A stretch of DNA of 64,000 nt from Bacillus sp. EAC (lineage in GTDB: Bacteria; Bacillota; Bacilli; Bacillales; Bacillaceae_G). The stretch lies in the NCBI RefSeq assembly GCF_002156875.1, contig NZ_NCSY01000002.1, forward strand, positions 186,001 to 250,000, in the 5' to 3' direction. Under the pieces are notes generated by a model. That model saw only the letters and a list, made by a program, of their open reading frames with translations. It made no database searches and was not told the DNA's origin. The translations under genes were made by a program, and so were the position numbers. Of the stretch, positions 7,757-15,945 are shown one piece after another (positions within the stretch are counted from its first letter, which is position 1; every line of letters starts with the position of its first letter).

Positions 7757-8299
7757 TTAACAATTTTCATTAATGATTGCTAGTACTTGGTGATCTTCCC
7801 ATTTTCCATTTATTTTTACATTTTTCTTTGCGATTCCTTCTTTGTGAAATCCTGACTTCTCTAATACTTTAATCGAACCTATATTGTGTGGCATAACCCC
7901 AGCTTCAATTCGATGTAGCTTTAACTCATTAAATGCATAATCTACAACTAACTGAACCGCTTCAGTTGTATAACCTTTTCCATTATGTTCTTCATTTAAG
8001 TAATAACCAACAAAACAACTTTGTAAATTTCCTCTTAAAACCTCTGCTAACATAGTGAGCCCTATTAGTTCGCCCGTGTCTTTTAAAAAGATTCCGAACG
8101 AGTAATAAAGATCTGTTTCGCTTCTCTCATTATTTCCTTTAATTCTTTCTTTTTGATAATCCAGTGTATAAAATTCTTCATCTTTAATATGAGTATATGG
8201 TTTGAAAAACTCAAAGTTTCTAACTTCAATATCCAATAAATCTTGTGCGTCACTTACTTCTAGTCTTCTCAAATATACATTATTACCTGTTAAATTCAT
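7757..8299 (-). CDS. GNAT N-acetyltransferase (RimJ/RimL-like)
   Basis: This 180-residue protein has the GNAT fold of the RimJ/RimL type: VYLRRLEVSDAQDLLDIEVRN at the start, the acetyl-CoA loop region NEEHNGKGYTTEAVQLVVDYAF, and the late motif PHNIGSIKVLEKSGFHKEGI. It probably acetylates the N-terminus of a protein or a small amine. It is the first gene of the leftward operon that continues with the SRPBCC protein, yhcY and yhcZ, separated by 25 bases from the SRPBCC start. Confidence 0.85.
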   Translation of the reverse strand: MNLTGNNVYLRRLEVSDAQDLLDIEVRNFEFFKPYTHIKDEEFYTLDYQKERIKGNNERSETDLYYSFGIFLKDTGELIGLTMLAEVLRGNLQSCFVGYYLNEEHNGKGYTTEAVQLVVDYAFNELKLHRIEAGVMPHNIGSIKVLEKSGFHKEGIAKKNVKINGKWEDHQVLAIINENC

Positions 8300-8344
8300 T
8301 TCTAAATCCCCCTTAATCCCTAATTCCAGTATTATCGCTCTATC

Positions 8345-9334
8345 TTACTTACCTTTTGCCCATAAAACTCTCTGATCAATATGACGAACTAGACGATGTA
8401 CAACCGGCTTAAATCCATTTCTTGGCCAAAATCTAGAAGATTCTATATTTGTCATTCGCCAATCTGTCTCGCATAATGTATAGCCATTTTCTTTTACATG
8501 TTTAAGTCCATTATATAATAAAGCTGACCCTACACCCATGCCTCTTGCAGATTCTACTGTTGCTCCAACCACTAAACTAATACAAGAATCTGGAATATAC
8601 ATATTGTCATCGGTAGCTTCTGCAGGCATATAAACTTGGAAACCAACAATCTCATCTTTATGGAGTGCCAACCAAAAATTTGCTGTGGAATCATCAATTA
8701 AGCTCGTGTAGCCATCTTGATAATCATTTCTTTCCTCAATAAAACCTGGAGCAAATACAGGTGCTTTAGCTTGATGCTCCATGATAACCGTTGCTAGTTC
8801 TCGAATAGATTCCTCATCTTCTTTATTTGCTAATCGGATTTGAAGATCATGATTTTCACTTAAAGACTCTGTTCCTTCTAAAATCTCATGAATCCCATGA
8901 ACTTGTTCATATGCAAAACCTAGTCGGAACCACGCATCTAATGTCATTCCGTCCCCACTTGGTACCATTACATAATGGTTGAAGGAACCATGTTTAACCA
9001 TCTCATTTGAAAAACGAGCATATAGTTCACGAATTAAATCTATATCCTCCTTCTCCGCTATAGCAAAACCTGCATATTTAATCCATGTATGTCGTTCACG
9101 ATTTTTATCAGTACTAATTGTACCTACCATATAACCAACTAATTTAGAATCACGCATTGCAGCTACACCAAAGCTCTTCTCCTTTAATAGTGCTTCAATG
9201 GCTTTTCTAGCAAATTCTACTTCCTCAAACTTAGCTGGTAGTTCAGGATTCATCATACGCTCATTTATATGCCGCTTTGCTAAAAGACTTGCAGCTTCAT
9301 CTATATATGAATTCTTAAACTCAACAATATTCAT
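8345..9334 (-). CDS. Double GNAT-domain acetyltransferase
   Basis: This 329-residue protein has two GNAT-like halves. The N-terminal half (about 1-160) is degenerate: it has a weak acetyl-CoA loop and carries VPSGDGMTLDAWFRLGFAYEQVHGIHEI. The C-terminal half (about 165-325) has the better loop VVGATVESARGMGVGSALLYNGLKH and the closing WPRNGFKPVVHRLVRHID. This two-domain arrangement is common among Bacillus GNAT proteins. CAGGAGG precedes the ATG. Substrate unknown. Confidence 0.82.
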   Translation of the reverse strand: MNIVEFKNSYIDEAASLLAKRHINERMMNPELPAKFEEVEFARKAIEALLKEKSFGVAAMRDSKLVGYMVGTISTDKNRERHTWIKYAGFAIAEKEDIDLIRELYARFSNEMVKHGSFNHYVMVPSGDGMTLDAWFRLGFAYEQVHGIHEILEGTESLSENHDLQIRLANKEDEESIRELATVIMEHQAKAPVFAPGFIEERNDYQDGYTSLIDDSTANFWLALHKDEIVGFQVYMPAEATDDNMYIPDSCISLVVGATVESARGMGVGSALLYNGLKHVKENGYTLCETDWRMTNIESSRFWPRNGFKPVVHRLVRHIDQRVLWAKGK

Positions 9335-9435
9335 CTTAATCCTCCTGAAGTCATAATAAGCTGGATTACAAATCGATTTTTGTCAGATTAATAGACAAAA
9401 ATCCGCATTTTAGTTCCAATTATTATTTTCAATAA

Positions 9436-9475
9436 AAAGAGCATTACTTCCTTCTTTTAGGAGTAATGCTCTACC
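9436..9475 (-). terminator. Orphan leftward terminator-like hairpin
   Basis: GAGCATTACT and AGTAATGCTC form a perfect ten-base stem. Read leftward, it is followed by TTTTTATTG, the pattern of a terminator. No leftward gene ends here: the double GNAT gene starts at 9334 and the MBL gene begins rightward at 9572. It could end an unannotated short transcript or attenuate the GNAT gene. Confidence 0.5.
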
Positions 9476-9571
9476 AATATTTATTGTTGAAATGATTTAA
9501 TTCCCTTCCTAATTTAAACGAATCCCTGTCTATGCTATACTACTGAAAAAAGATTAGAAAGAGTGATACAT

Positions 9572-10312
9572 TTGGAGATTACTTTTATTGGTTGTGGTGA
9601 TGCATTTAGTAAAGTATTAGGTCATAATAGTGCATTATTAACCTTTAATCATACGAACCTTCTTATCGATATTCCAGATTCAAACTACATTCGAATTGAA
9701 GAAATTGGTTTATCCTATAGCGATATCGATAATCTATTTATCACTCATTTACACGGTGATCACATCAATGGATTTGAAAAACTAGCCTATTATCGCAAAT
9801 TTATTTCACCCTTGGAAAATAAAGACAAGGACGTAAGCAAAATCAATTTATACATACATGAATCACTTAAAGCAGGTCTATGGGAAAGTGCAAAAAATGG
9901 ACTTCAATTCACCAATGATGGTGAGAAGAAGTTAGAGGATTATTTTAATGTTATTACTGTAGCAGACTCATTTGATATTAATGGATTAAAGTTTAATTTA
10001 ATTCAAGGCAAACATGTACCAAATATGCCAGTATTCGGTTTATTTGTAGAAAATGAGTTTTATTACTCAGCTGATAGTATTTACAATTCCTCATTATTAC
10101 AAAAAATTCTTCCAAAATCGAAAAAAGTATTTTATGATATTCACTTTTACCCTTTCGATATTCCAGTACATGCTAGTGTCCGAGATTTTAGCCAATTAAC
10201 ATACGATGAGAAAGAGAAAGTATACGCAATGCATTATGATGATAGCAAGGTTAAAATGACTTGTATTGATGGAATCAAACTTGTCCAACCTTTCCAAAAG
10301 ATACAGATTTAA
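9572..10312 (+). CDS. MBL-fold metallo-hydrolase
   Basis: This ~246-residue protein begins with the RNase Z-like strand ITFIGCGDAF and carries the metal-binding motif THLHGDHINGFE (HxHxDH). Further metal ligands are likely the histidine in QGKHVPNMPVFG and the aspartate in YYSADSI. Cytoplasmic. I prefer TTG 9572 because GAG of AGAAAGAG lies 8 bases upstream and homologues usually begin at this strand; the in-frame GTG at 9563 is the alternative. Single-gene unit ended by a hairpin. Possible substrates are phosphodiesters or nucleotides, not determinable here. Confidence 0.8.
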   Translation: MEITFIGCGDAFSKVLGHNSALLTFNHTNLLIDIPDSNYIRIEEIGLSYSDIDNLFITHLHGDHINGFEKLAYYRKFISPLENKDKDVSKINLYIHESLKAGLWESAKNGLQFTNDGEKKLEDYFNVITVADSFDINGLKFNLIQGKHVPNMPVFGLFVENEFYYSADSIYNSSLLQKILPKSKKVFYDIHFYPFDIPVHASVRDFSQLTYDEKEKVYAMHYDDSKVKMTCIDGIKLVQPFQKIQI

Positions 10313-10322
10313 ATTTACTTAT

Positions 10323-10358
10323 TAAAAAACCACTTTTTCTTCTCGAACAGTGGTTTTT
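10323..10358. terminator. Bidirectional terminator
   Basis: AAAAAACCACT and AGTGGTTTTTT form a stem with a long loop between the convergent MBL and VOC genes. Confidence 0.75.
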
Positions 10359-10366
10359 TATATGCA

Positions 10367-10735
10367 TTAATGAAGCTCTAAAAACTCAATTCGATTTCCA
10401 AACGGATCGGCTACGAAAAATCGAGTTCGCCCTTCAATAGGCGGTTCCTCTTTAATTTCAAAATTTAGTGTAATTAGTCTTTCTCTCAATACTTCAATGT
10501 TTGTCACAATAAGACCTGGATGCGCTTTTTTAGGAGAAACAAAATCTTCTTGAATGCTTATATGAATTTCTTGATTCCCACAAATAAACCAGCACCCACC
10601 TCTACCTTTTAAATTATCCGGTTTTGGTATTTCTTTCATTCCTAATATTTCGCCATAAAATTTTCTTGCCTCATTCTCACCACCTTTTGGTGAAACTAAT
10701 TGAATATGATCAATCCCTTTAATTTCGAAAGTCAT
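10367..10735 (-). CDS. VOC family protein (glyoxalase-like)
   Basis: This 122-residue protein has the vicinal oxygen chelate fold: IKGIDHIQLVSPKGGENEARKFYGEILGM, then WFICGNQEIHISI and the C-terminal FFVADPFGNRIEFLEL. Metal ligand candidates are H11 (by my count) and E120 or nearby. ATG 10735 has GAGG eight bases upstream; an in-frame GTG at 10744 is too close to that site. Function unassigned beyond the fold. It shares its terminator with the convergent MBL gene. Confidence 0.82.
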   Translation of the reverse strand: MTFEIKGIDHIQLVSPKGGENEARKFYGEILGMKEIPKPDNLKGRGGCWFICGNQEIHISIQEDFVSPKKAHPGLIVTNIEVLRERLITLNFEIKEEPPIEGRTRFFVADPFGNRIEFLELH

Positions 10736-10796
10736 TGCTAACACCTCTCTCGACTATAAGTACATTTTTAGATTAACAGAACTTGAAAATATGAAA

Positions 10797-10832
10797 AGCA
10801 TTACCCTTTTAGAAGTAATGCTTTTCAATCTA
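10797..10832 (-). terminator. Terminator of phhA
   Basis: GAAAAGCATTAC and GTAATGCTTTTC form a stem just after the phhA stop, giving TTTTC-type U residues on the leftward transcript. Confidence 0.7.
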
Positions 10833-10842
10833 TTCATGTTTA

Positions 10843-12579
10843 TTAAACTAGCTTTAAGCCATTTGTAATTAGGTTCTTTAAAGAATCTTCTTTTCGTAAT
10901 TCTTCTAGTTCAGTTCTTAGAGGTTGCACTAATTGTGCTAGTTTTGGATTAGAAACAGCTAACTCTAGAAGCTCTAAACGTAGCAACCAATCACTTTGAT
11001 GTGAGCGATTTAGTTCACTATGCGCAGCAATTAGTTTTGAAATACAATCATCACAGAAAGTATTCTTTTCTCTTATTACTCTAACCTGTTGGTATAAGTT
11101 TTCTAATTCCGTTAATGGAGCTGGTGTTACTCCGTCAGCTTCAACCTCTTTAAATGTCTCACTAAAGTAAGAAGCAGGGTCAGCAGCACCTGGGTAAGCT
11201 GATACAACACGTGATCCAACGGCCATATCAAAAGTTCCCCATTCTTTTTTAAACAATTCTTTCCCCTCACAAGAAACTGTACAGTCTTCAAATGAAATCA
11301 AAGCAACTTTATCATTATTTTTAATGATATTTACAATTCTACCGGAAGCGCTTACATTGCTTAAGAATTCTAAATCAACGTAGTTTCCAACAACAATACC
11401 TAAATTTTTAAGCGCATCATCATCACATTCTTCTAATTCAATATTCCCTTTTAGTTGCCCAATTGGTGTTCCGAATCCTTTAGCATGATAATCTTTACCA
11501 TGACCATCTAATTGCTTATTGTTAATTGACAGTGCTGTTTCACCTGTCGTATTAACATAAATTGCTTCTCCATTTGCATCCTTTAAGATTGCATGAACAA
11601 TACCTGTTACTTGTAAACCTGAGTTCAATTCAAATGTAGCGACGCTTTTCGATTTAAGTGCTTTATCCAAGCTTTCAGTTCCACCAACTCGGAATGCCAT
11701 TGTACTTGCTATTGTTTCTGCACCCTCCATTAGTTCATCAAAGCTTTTACAAACAAATAATTGTGATTGCATTTCAGTTATATTTTTTGGATGTAATGTA
11801 CTAGCTTCAATTGAGAAAGGTAGTTTCTCTACAGCATCAGTAAAGCAATGAGTACTTTCTCCAACAGATGATAGTAAGCCTGCACCGTAAATTTTCGGAT
11901 TATCAACTTCTCCAATTAAACCATATTCAACTGTTCTCCAGAATACGCGTGAAATTGTTTCAGCTTCAGAAATTCCAACGATTGCATTTTGTTTTTCTTC
12001 TACTAATTTTTGAGCAGCAGCCTTTTCTTCTGCAGTTGATTTTGGATCTTCCATGACAATCGTTAAATTTCTAACTGCTTCAAAAAGCTCCTGTTTTTCT
12101 TTCGTTGCGAATGCTTTCGCACCAATCGAACCAATTTTCTGTACGTACTCTCTAAATACTGGATCAAATAAAATTGGCGCATGACCAGCAGCCTCATGAA
12201 TAATATCAGGAGCTGGTGTGTATTCAATATTTGTTATTTGTCGAATTTCTGTTGCAATCGGTAAAATACCATTTGCTAACAGTTCAAAAAATGCAGCACC
12301 TGGAATTAATCCATTTACAATTCCTGCACCCCAACCAATTTTAGAAAGAGACTGGTTCATTTCAGCTACATTTGGAATTTTTTCCGTTTCAATTCCTGAT
12401 AGCTTAAGACCATCTACAAATGCAGCGTGTGCTTTATCTTTTAGCGCATGATGATTTTGTCTCATTACATAACGCCATACCGCATGATCAATTGGCGTGT
12501 ATAAATCATAGTTCTGCTCCGATAAATATTGCTTTAGATGAGGTGGTATTATTTTTGTTTCAAAAACTGCTTCTTTCAT
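10843..12579 (-). CDS. phhA: Phenylalanine 4-monooxygenase, long form
   Basis: This 578-residue enzyme hydroxylates phenylalanine to tyrosine using tetrahydrobiopterin, iron and oxygen. The catalytic domain (about 1-300) has the iron motif IIHEAAGHAPIL (H128, H133) and the third ligand E218 in FWRTVEYGL. There is no ACT regulatory domain. About 280 further residues have no recognised catalytic motif and end in a helical stretch; this long form (~580 residues) is typical of the Bacillus cereus group rather than the ~260-residue proteobacterial enzyme. Two tyrosine-type T-boxes precede it, so it is made when charged tRNA-Tyr runs low. Confidence 0.9.
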   Translation of the reverse strand: MKEAVFETKIIPPHLKQYLSEQNYDLYTPIDHAVWRYVMRQNHHALKDKAHAAFVDGLKLSGIETEKIPNVAEMNQSLSKIGWGAGIVNGLIPGAAFFELLANGILPIATEIRQITNIEYTPAPDIIHEAAGHAPILFDPVFREYVQKIGSIGAKAFATKEKQELFEAVRNLTIVMEDPKSTAEEKAAAQKLVEEKQNAIVGISEAETISRVFWRTVEYGLIGEVDNPKIYGAGLLSSVGESTHCFTDAVEKLPFSIEASTLHPKNITEMQSQLFVCKSFDELMEGAETIASTMAFRVGGTESLDKALKSKSVATFELNSGLQVTGIVHAILKDANGEAIYVNTTGETALSINNKQLDGHGKDYHAKGFGTPIGQLKGNIELEECDDDALKNLGIVVGNYVDLEFLSNVSASGRIVNIIKNNDKVALISFEDCTVSCEGKELFKKEWGTFDMAVGSRVVSAYPGAADPASYFSETFKEVEADGVTPAPLTELENLYQQVRVIREKNTFCDDCISKLIAAHSELNRSHQSDWLLRLELLELAVSNPKLAQLVQPLRTELEELRKEDSLKNLITNGLKLV

Positions 12580-12823
12580 TTCATCAATTCCCCTTTTTAA
12601 ATGATTTCACTTAACACTCTATTACCTTACTTTCTTAAAAATACCCGTTCTATTCAATCTTGCTAAAGCTTTTTTGAGCATTTCTAAGCAAGTTTTATTC
12701 ATCATTAAACCATTTCTACTTTTTCCAAATTACTCCTTCTTTCCCTAAAATCTTTTTTTATTCGGTATTTATAGTCATCAATCATTCACATCACTCCCCT
12801 CAAAGTTTAGGTGACTTATGGCA

Positions 12824-13078
12824 TAAAAAAAATCCCTACTGTTTGCACAGTAGGGACGAATTTTTCACTCGCGGTACCACCCTAGTTATTAGTAAATTAA
12901 CGTATCTATACTAATATCTTCATTTCATAACGGCTCTTCACCGTCTTCCCCTCACTTATACGTTTCGAAGAAGATGCTCCAGGATTGTAATTCATGTTGT
13001 TTTATGTACTGATTTGCACCACCACCAGCTCTCTTTTACAGGGAAAACATCACTACTAAGTTCCTATCATTGCTTGTT
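12824..13078 (-). promoter_or_regulatory. T-box riboswitch 2 (tRNA-Tyr), proximal to phhA
   Basis: Read leftward, it shows the Stem I element GAGAGCTGGTGGTGGTGC, the specifier context GAATTACAATCCTGG with codon UAC (tyrosine), and the T-box GGGTGGTACCGCG. A strong terminator follows (TCCCTACTGTG and CACAGTAGGGA stem, then eight T). Uncharged tRNA-Tyr would pair with the specifier and T-box and open the terminator. It is nearly identical to the T-box immediately upstream, and about 245 leader bases separate it from phhA. Confidence 0.92.
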
Positions 13079-13106
13079 ATTATTCAATTGCAGTTGTTTT
13101 ATAAAC

Positions 13107-13360
13107 ATAAAAAAGTCCCTACTGTTTGCACAGTAGGGACGAAAGGTTAAATTCGCGGTACCACCCTAAATTATTAGCATAAAAAATTATACTAATATCT
13201 TCATTTCATAACGGCTCTTCACCGTCTTCCCCTCACTTACGTTTCGAAGAAGATGCTCCAGGATTGTAATTCATGTTGTTTTATATACTGATTTGCACCA
13301 CCATCAGCTCTCTGTTACAGGGAAAACATCACTACTCTGATTCCTATCATTGCTTTTCGT
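13107..13360 (-). promoter_or_regulatory. T-box riboswitch 1 (tRNA-Tyr), distal to phhA
   Basis: This is the first T-box met by RNA polymerase on the leftward phhA transcript. It has GAGAGCTGATGGTGGTGC in Stem I, the same UAC specifier in GAATTACAATCCTGG, the T-box GGGTGGTACCGCG and its own terminator (GTCCCTACTGTG and CACAGTAGGGAC, then a T-run). The sequence differs from the second copy at only scattered positions, indicating a fairly recent tandem duplication. Two in series should give tighter control than one. Confidence 0.92.
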
Positions 13361-13376
13361 CATTTAATTAATACCA

Positions 13377-13405
13377 ACTTTATTCCTATTCTAACAAAAA
13401 GTCAA
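13377..13405 (-). promoter_or_regulatory. Probable sigma-A promoter of phhA leader
   Basis: Read leftward, TTGACT (13400-13405) and TAAAGT (13377-13382) are 17 bases apart and lie just upstream of the first T-box. Confidence 0.6.
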
Positions 13406-13454
13406 CAATTTTTTTAAAAAATTATTTCTCTTTTAAATTATTTTCAAATAATTA

Positions 13455-13862
13455 TTATTGTGTTCTCTGAAAAAATGTAATTAAATTGCCGTCTAAATCT
13501 AACGCATCAAATTCGCGAGACCCCCATGGTCGATCTCCTAATAAAGTATTTTTATGACATACTCCTAACGGTTTGAAAAAATTATATAATTTATCAATTT
13601 CAACTACTTGTATTCTACAACTTGCTGTTCCAGAAATAAACGATTCAGCGCCTGAAGTTACTGGACATATATTACTTTGCATCCCAGCTTTCCAGCCTTC
13701 ATCATCTGCTAGCCATAGATGAATTTCAACCTCATGACATGAAATGATCGCAAATCCTTTTTCAACATGATTGATTGTAAATCCTAGTTTATCACGATAA
13801 AAAATAGCACTCTTTTCAATATCTTTTACTGGTAGTGCAGGTATAGCATTTAGCATTCTCAT
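13455..13862 (-). CDS. VOC family protein, bleomycin-resistance-like
   Basis: This ~135-residue protein begins AIPALPVKDIEKSAIFYRDKLGF, typical of the bleomycin-binding branch of the VOC superfamily. It continues with EVEIHLWLADDEGWK and ends FDALDLDGNLITFFQRTQ. Drug binding is possible by family resemblance, but many such chromosomal proteins are unassigned. ATG 13862 is used; GGAG is 11 bases upstream, and the preceding in-frame TTG (8 bases) is an alternative start. It follows the phhA promoter region but is read leftward from its own signals. Confidence 0.78.
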   Translation of the reverse strand: MRMLNAIPALPVKDIEKSAIFYRDKLGFTINHVEKGFAIISCHEVEIHLWLADDEGWKAGMQSNICPVTSGAESFISGTASCRIQVVEIDKLYNFFKPLGVCHKNTLLGDRPWGSREFDALDLDGNLITFFQRTQ

Positions 13863-13899
13863 CAAAATTCACACTCCAACCAATACTATATAAATATAA

Positions 13900-14409
13900 C
13901 TACACTTTAGCCTTTTTAATAATCTCTCTTATAAATGGTTCCTTTTTCTTTGTATATGTTTGTCGATCAAATTGATATTTTTTTGCAAGTGATTTTTTAA
14001 GTTTATAATATTCAATTGCAGATTCCGGATGATTTCTTAAATAGTCTCTAAACAATATTTTTTCTACCCATTCAGTATTGTTGAATTCACAAATATGTAA
14101 ATGACAGGAGCCTTGTCCCCAGAGACCTTTTCTAAAAAATCTTCTATCAATTAGTTCAGGCTTCGGCACAAATTCATAATGAATAGAACTTAAAGGTTTT
14201 ATCAAATTATCCGCATCTTCTAAATTTGCAATCCCAACCATAATATCTATTATTGGTTTTGCTCCTAATCCTTTTACTGATGTGCTTCCAATATGCTCAA
14301 TATCGATAATCTCATGTGAAATAGCCGATAAGATATTGCACTTTTCGTTTTCATATTCACCTATCCAAACAGGATCATACTTACTTAGATTTAGTATTGC
14401 TGATGACAT
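13900..14409 (-). CDS. GrpB family protein (UPF0157)
   Basis: This 169-residue protein has the GrpB signature: YDPVWIGEYENEK near the start, then IEHIGSTSVKGLGAKPIIDIMVGI, and the distal GQGSCHLHICEFNN. GrpB proteins belong to the nucleotidyltransferase-like superfamily and are sometimes fused to dephospho-CoA kinase; their activity is not established. GGAAGGAG lies upstream of the ATG, a little further than usual. It ends 38 bases before the VOC gene, so the two may share a transcript. Confidence 0.82.
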   Translation of the reverse strand: MSSAILNLSKYDPVWIGEYENEKCNILSAISHEIIDIEHIGSTSVKGLGAKPIIDIMVGIANLEDADNLIKPLSSIHYEFVPKPELIDRRFFRKGLWGQGSCHLHICEFNNTEWVEKILFRDYLRNHPESAIEYYKLKKSLAKKYQFDRQTYTKKKEPFIREIIKKAKV

Positions 14410-14528
14410 CTCCCATCGTCTCCTTCCACAATTTTGTCAGTTTTTTATTACTATTTCTTCACAATAATTAATATTCCTTTTTTCATCCTTCAAACTAGAT
14501 ATACTATAACTCTATTATTTTTTTGTTA

Positions 14529-14556
14529 TTGACAATTTTTGCTGATAAATTATAAT
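14529..14556 (+). promoter_or_regulatory. Sigma-A promoter of bioY
   Basis: TTGACA (14529-14534) and TATAAT (14551-14556) are consensus boxes 16 bases apart, just upstream of the BirA operator. Confidence 0.85.
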
Positions 14557-14567
14557 TTAATTATCAT

Positions 14568-14598
14568 ATGTTAACTAAAATGATTAAATAGTTAACAT
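14568..14598 (+). promoter_or_regulatory. BirA operator
   Basis: A perfect inverted repeat, ATGTTAACT (14568-14576) and AGTTAACAT (14590-14598), with 13 bases between. It covers the expected transcription start of bioY. This TTAAC-type dyad is the Bacillus BirA-biotinyl-AMP binding pattern, so bioY should be repressed when biotin is plentiful. Confidence 0.85.
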
Positions 14599-14618
14599 AA
14601 CGAAAGGGAGATTTAAAC

Positions 14619-15185
14619 ATGCAACAAGAAAGATTGAAAATGCTTATTACTTCAGCTTTATTTGCATCAATTATTGGTATCTTAGCGCAAGTATCTATTC
14701 CACTACCTTTTTCTCCGGTCCCAATTACAGGACAAACATTAGCAATTGGATTAGCAGCAACCATATTAGGAAGAAAATATGGAACGATTTCAGTACTTAT
14801 TTATTTAGCAATTGGAGCAATTGGTGTACCAGTTTACGCAGAATTTTCAGGTGGATTTGCTGCTCTTGTCGGCCCAACTGGTGGTTATTTAATTGGATTT
14901 ATCCCAACTGTATTTATAATTGCTTATTATATTGAAAAAACACGCTTTACAGTCGTAAATGCCATGATCGCAAATACAATCGGAATGTTAGTTACCCTAA
15001 TATTTGGTACTATATGGTTAAAAATCGCTTTGTCTCTTAGCTGGACTGCTGCACTTACAGGGGGATTTTATCCTTTCATTCTACTTGGAATTGTTAAAGC
15101 ATATTTAGCATCTTCAATTGGTGTAATTGTAGGTAAACGTTTAATAAAAGCTAACTTATTAAAACGCGACCAAATTTCTGCTTAA
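14619..15185 (+). CDS. bioY: Biotin ECF transporter S component
   Basis: This 188-residue membrane protein has about six hydrophobic segments and the BioY signatures SPVPITGQTLAIGLAATILG and GPTGGYLIGFIP. BioY binds biotin in the membrane and imports it with the shared EcfAT energy-coupling module, which is not in this window. AAAGGGAG precedes the ATG. The promoter and BirA operator directly upstream show biotin-dependent repression. It is a single gene ended by a hairpin. Biotin supply also matters for the biotin-dependent carboxylase at 18-23 kb. Confidence 0.93.
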   Translation: MQQERLKMLITSALFASIIGILAQVSIPLPFSPVPITGQTLAIGLAATILGRKYGTISVLIYLAIGAIGVPVYAEFSGGFAALVGPTGGYLIGFIPTVFIIAYYIEKTRFTVVNAMIANTIGMLVTLIFGTIWLKIALSLSWTAALTGGFYPFILLGIVKAYLASSIGVIVGKRLIKANLLKRDQISA

Positions 15186-15187
15186 TA

Positions 15188-15223
15188 AAAAAGCTCATTC
15201 ATCTATTTGAATGAGCTTTTTCT
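15188..15223. terminator. Terminator of bioY
   Basis: AAAAGCTCATTCA and TGAATGAGCTTTTT form a stem flanked by A and T runs, three bases after the bioY stop. Confidence 0.85.
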
Positions 15224-15426
15224 AGTTAGTAATTAATACATTGAACTTCTGTGCTTTTCATGTTTAGTAGCGAAATTAATAATATCCACAATCCGCTTCT
15301 TTATTCACAGCTTGTTTTAAAAACCCTTTAAAAATCTACAATTCTTTAGAAATAAGCCACTATAAATAAGAAAAAAAAATAGCGCAGTATCTTACTAGTC
15401 CTTGATGCGACGCTTGTAGTTTACTA

Positions 15427-15945
15427 TTATTTCAAAGTCTTAAGTGATTTCACTATTGTTCTATCATTTTTTTGTAGAAGTGTAACGATATAATGTTGAT
15501 TTGGCTGATTAAATTTATCCATTTGCTTTTCAGGAATATAGAATTGCTCCAGATTATGTTTAATAACCAGTTCTACTGAACCGTCTTCTTTGTAATTATA
15601 AATATACCTTATCTCTGCTTTAATATATTTAGAATGCTTTGGTCGAGTATCTGTTGCGTAATCAAATTTATATAGTTCATTACTGCCTTTTTTTAAAACT
15701 ATAAAGACAGTCTGATTTTCTTTTGGACGCGATTTTCCCTTCCAGGCTTTATCTGTTATATGATCAAACTCATATGATAATTGTGCATAATGACCGAATA
15801 ATGGCTCTACAGGATCAATACTCATCGATTCGATTTTAAATGGTTTAGCTGTTTGCTTAAAATACATTATACTGCCGAGTAACGACAAAAGTAGAATAAA
15901 TTGTACAAGAGATAGGAAAAACAATTTTTTCTTATTTTTCATCAT
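15427..15945 (-). CDS. GDYXXLXY family membrane-anchored protein
   Basis: This ~172-residue protein has one N-terminal membrane segment (about 10-30) and a mostly beta extracellular domain. The family hallmark appears as GHYAQLSYEF. AGAGG lies upstream of two adjacent ATG codons (15945 and 15942); either may be used. The gene overlaps the end of the DUF2157 gene by about 14 bases, the usual pairing for these two families. Function of the pair is unknown. Confidence 0.8.
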   Translation of the reverse strand: MMKNKKKLFFLSLVQFILLLSLLGSIMYFKQTAKPFKIESMSIDPVEPLFGHYAQLSYEFDHITDKAWKGKSRPKENQTVFIVLKKGSNELYKFDYATDTRPKHSKYIKAEIRYIYNYKEDGSVELVIKHNLEQFYIPEKQMDKFNQPNQHYIVTLLQKNDRTIVKSLKTLK

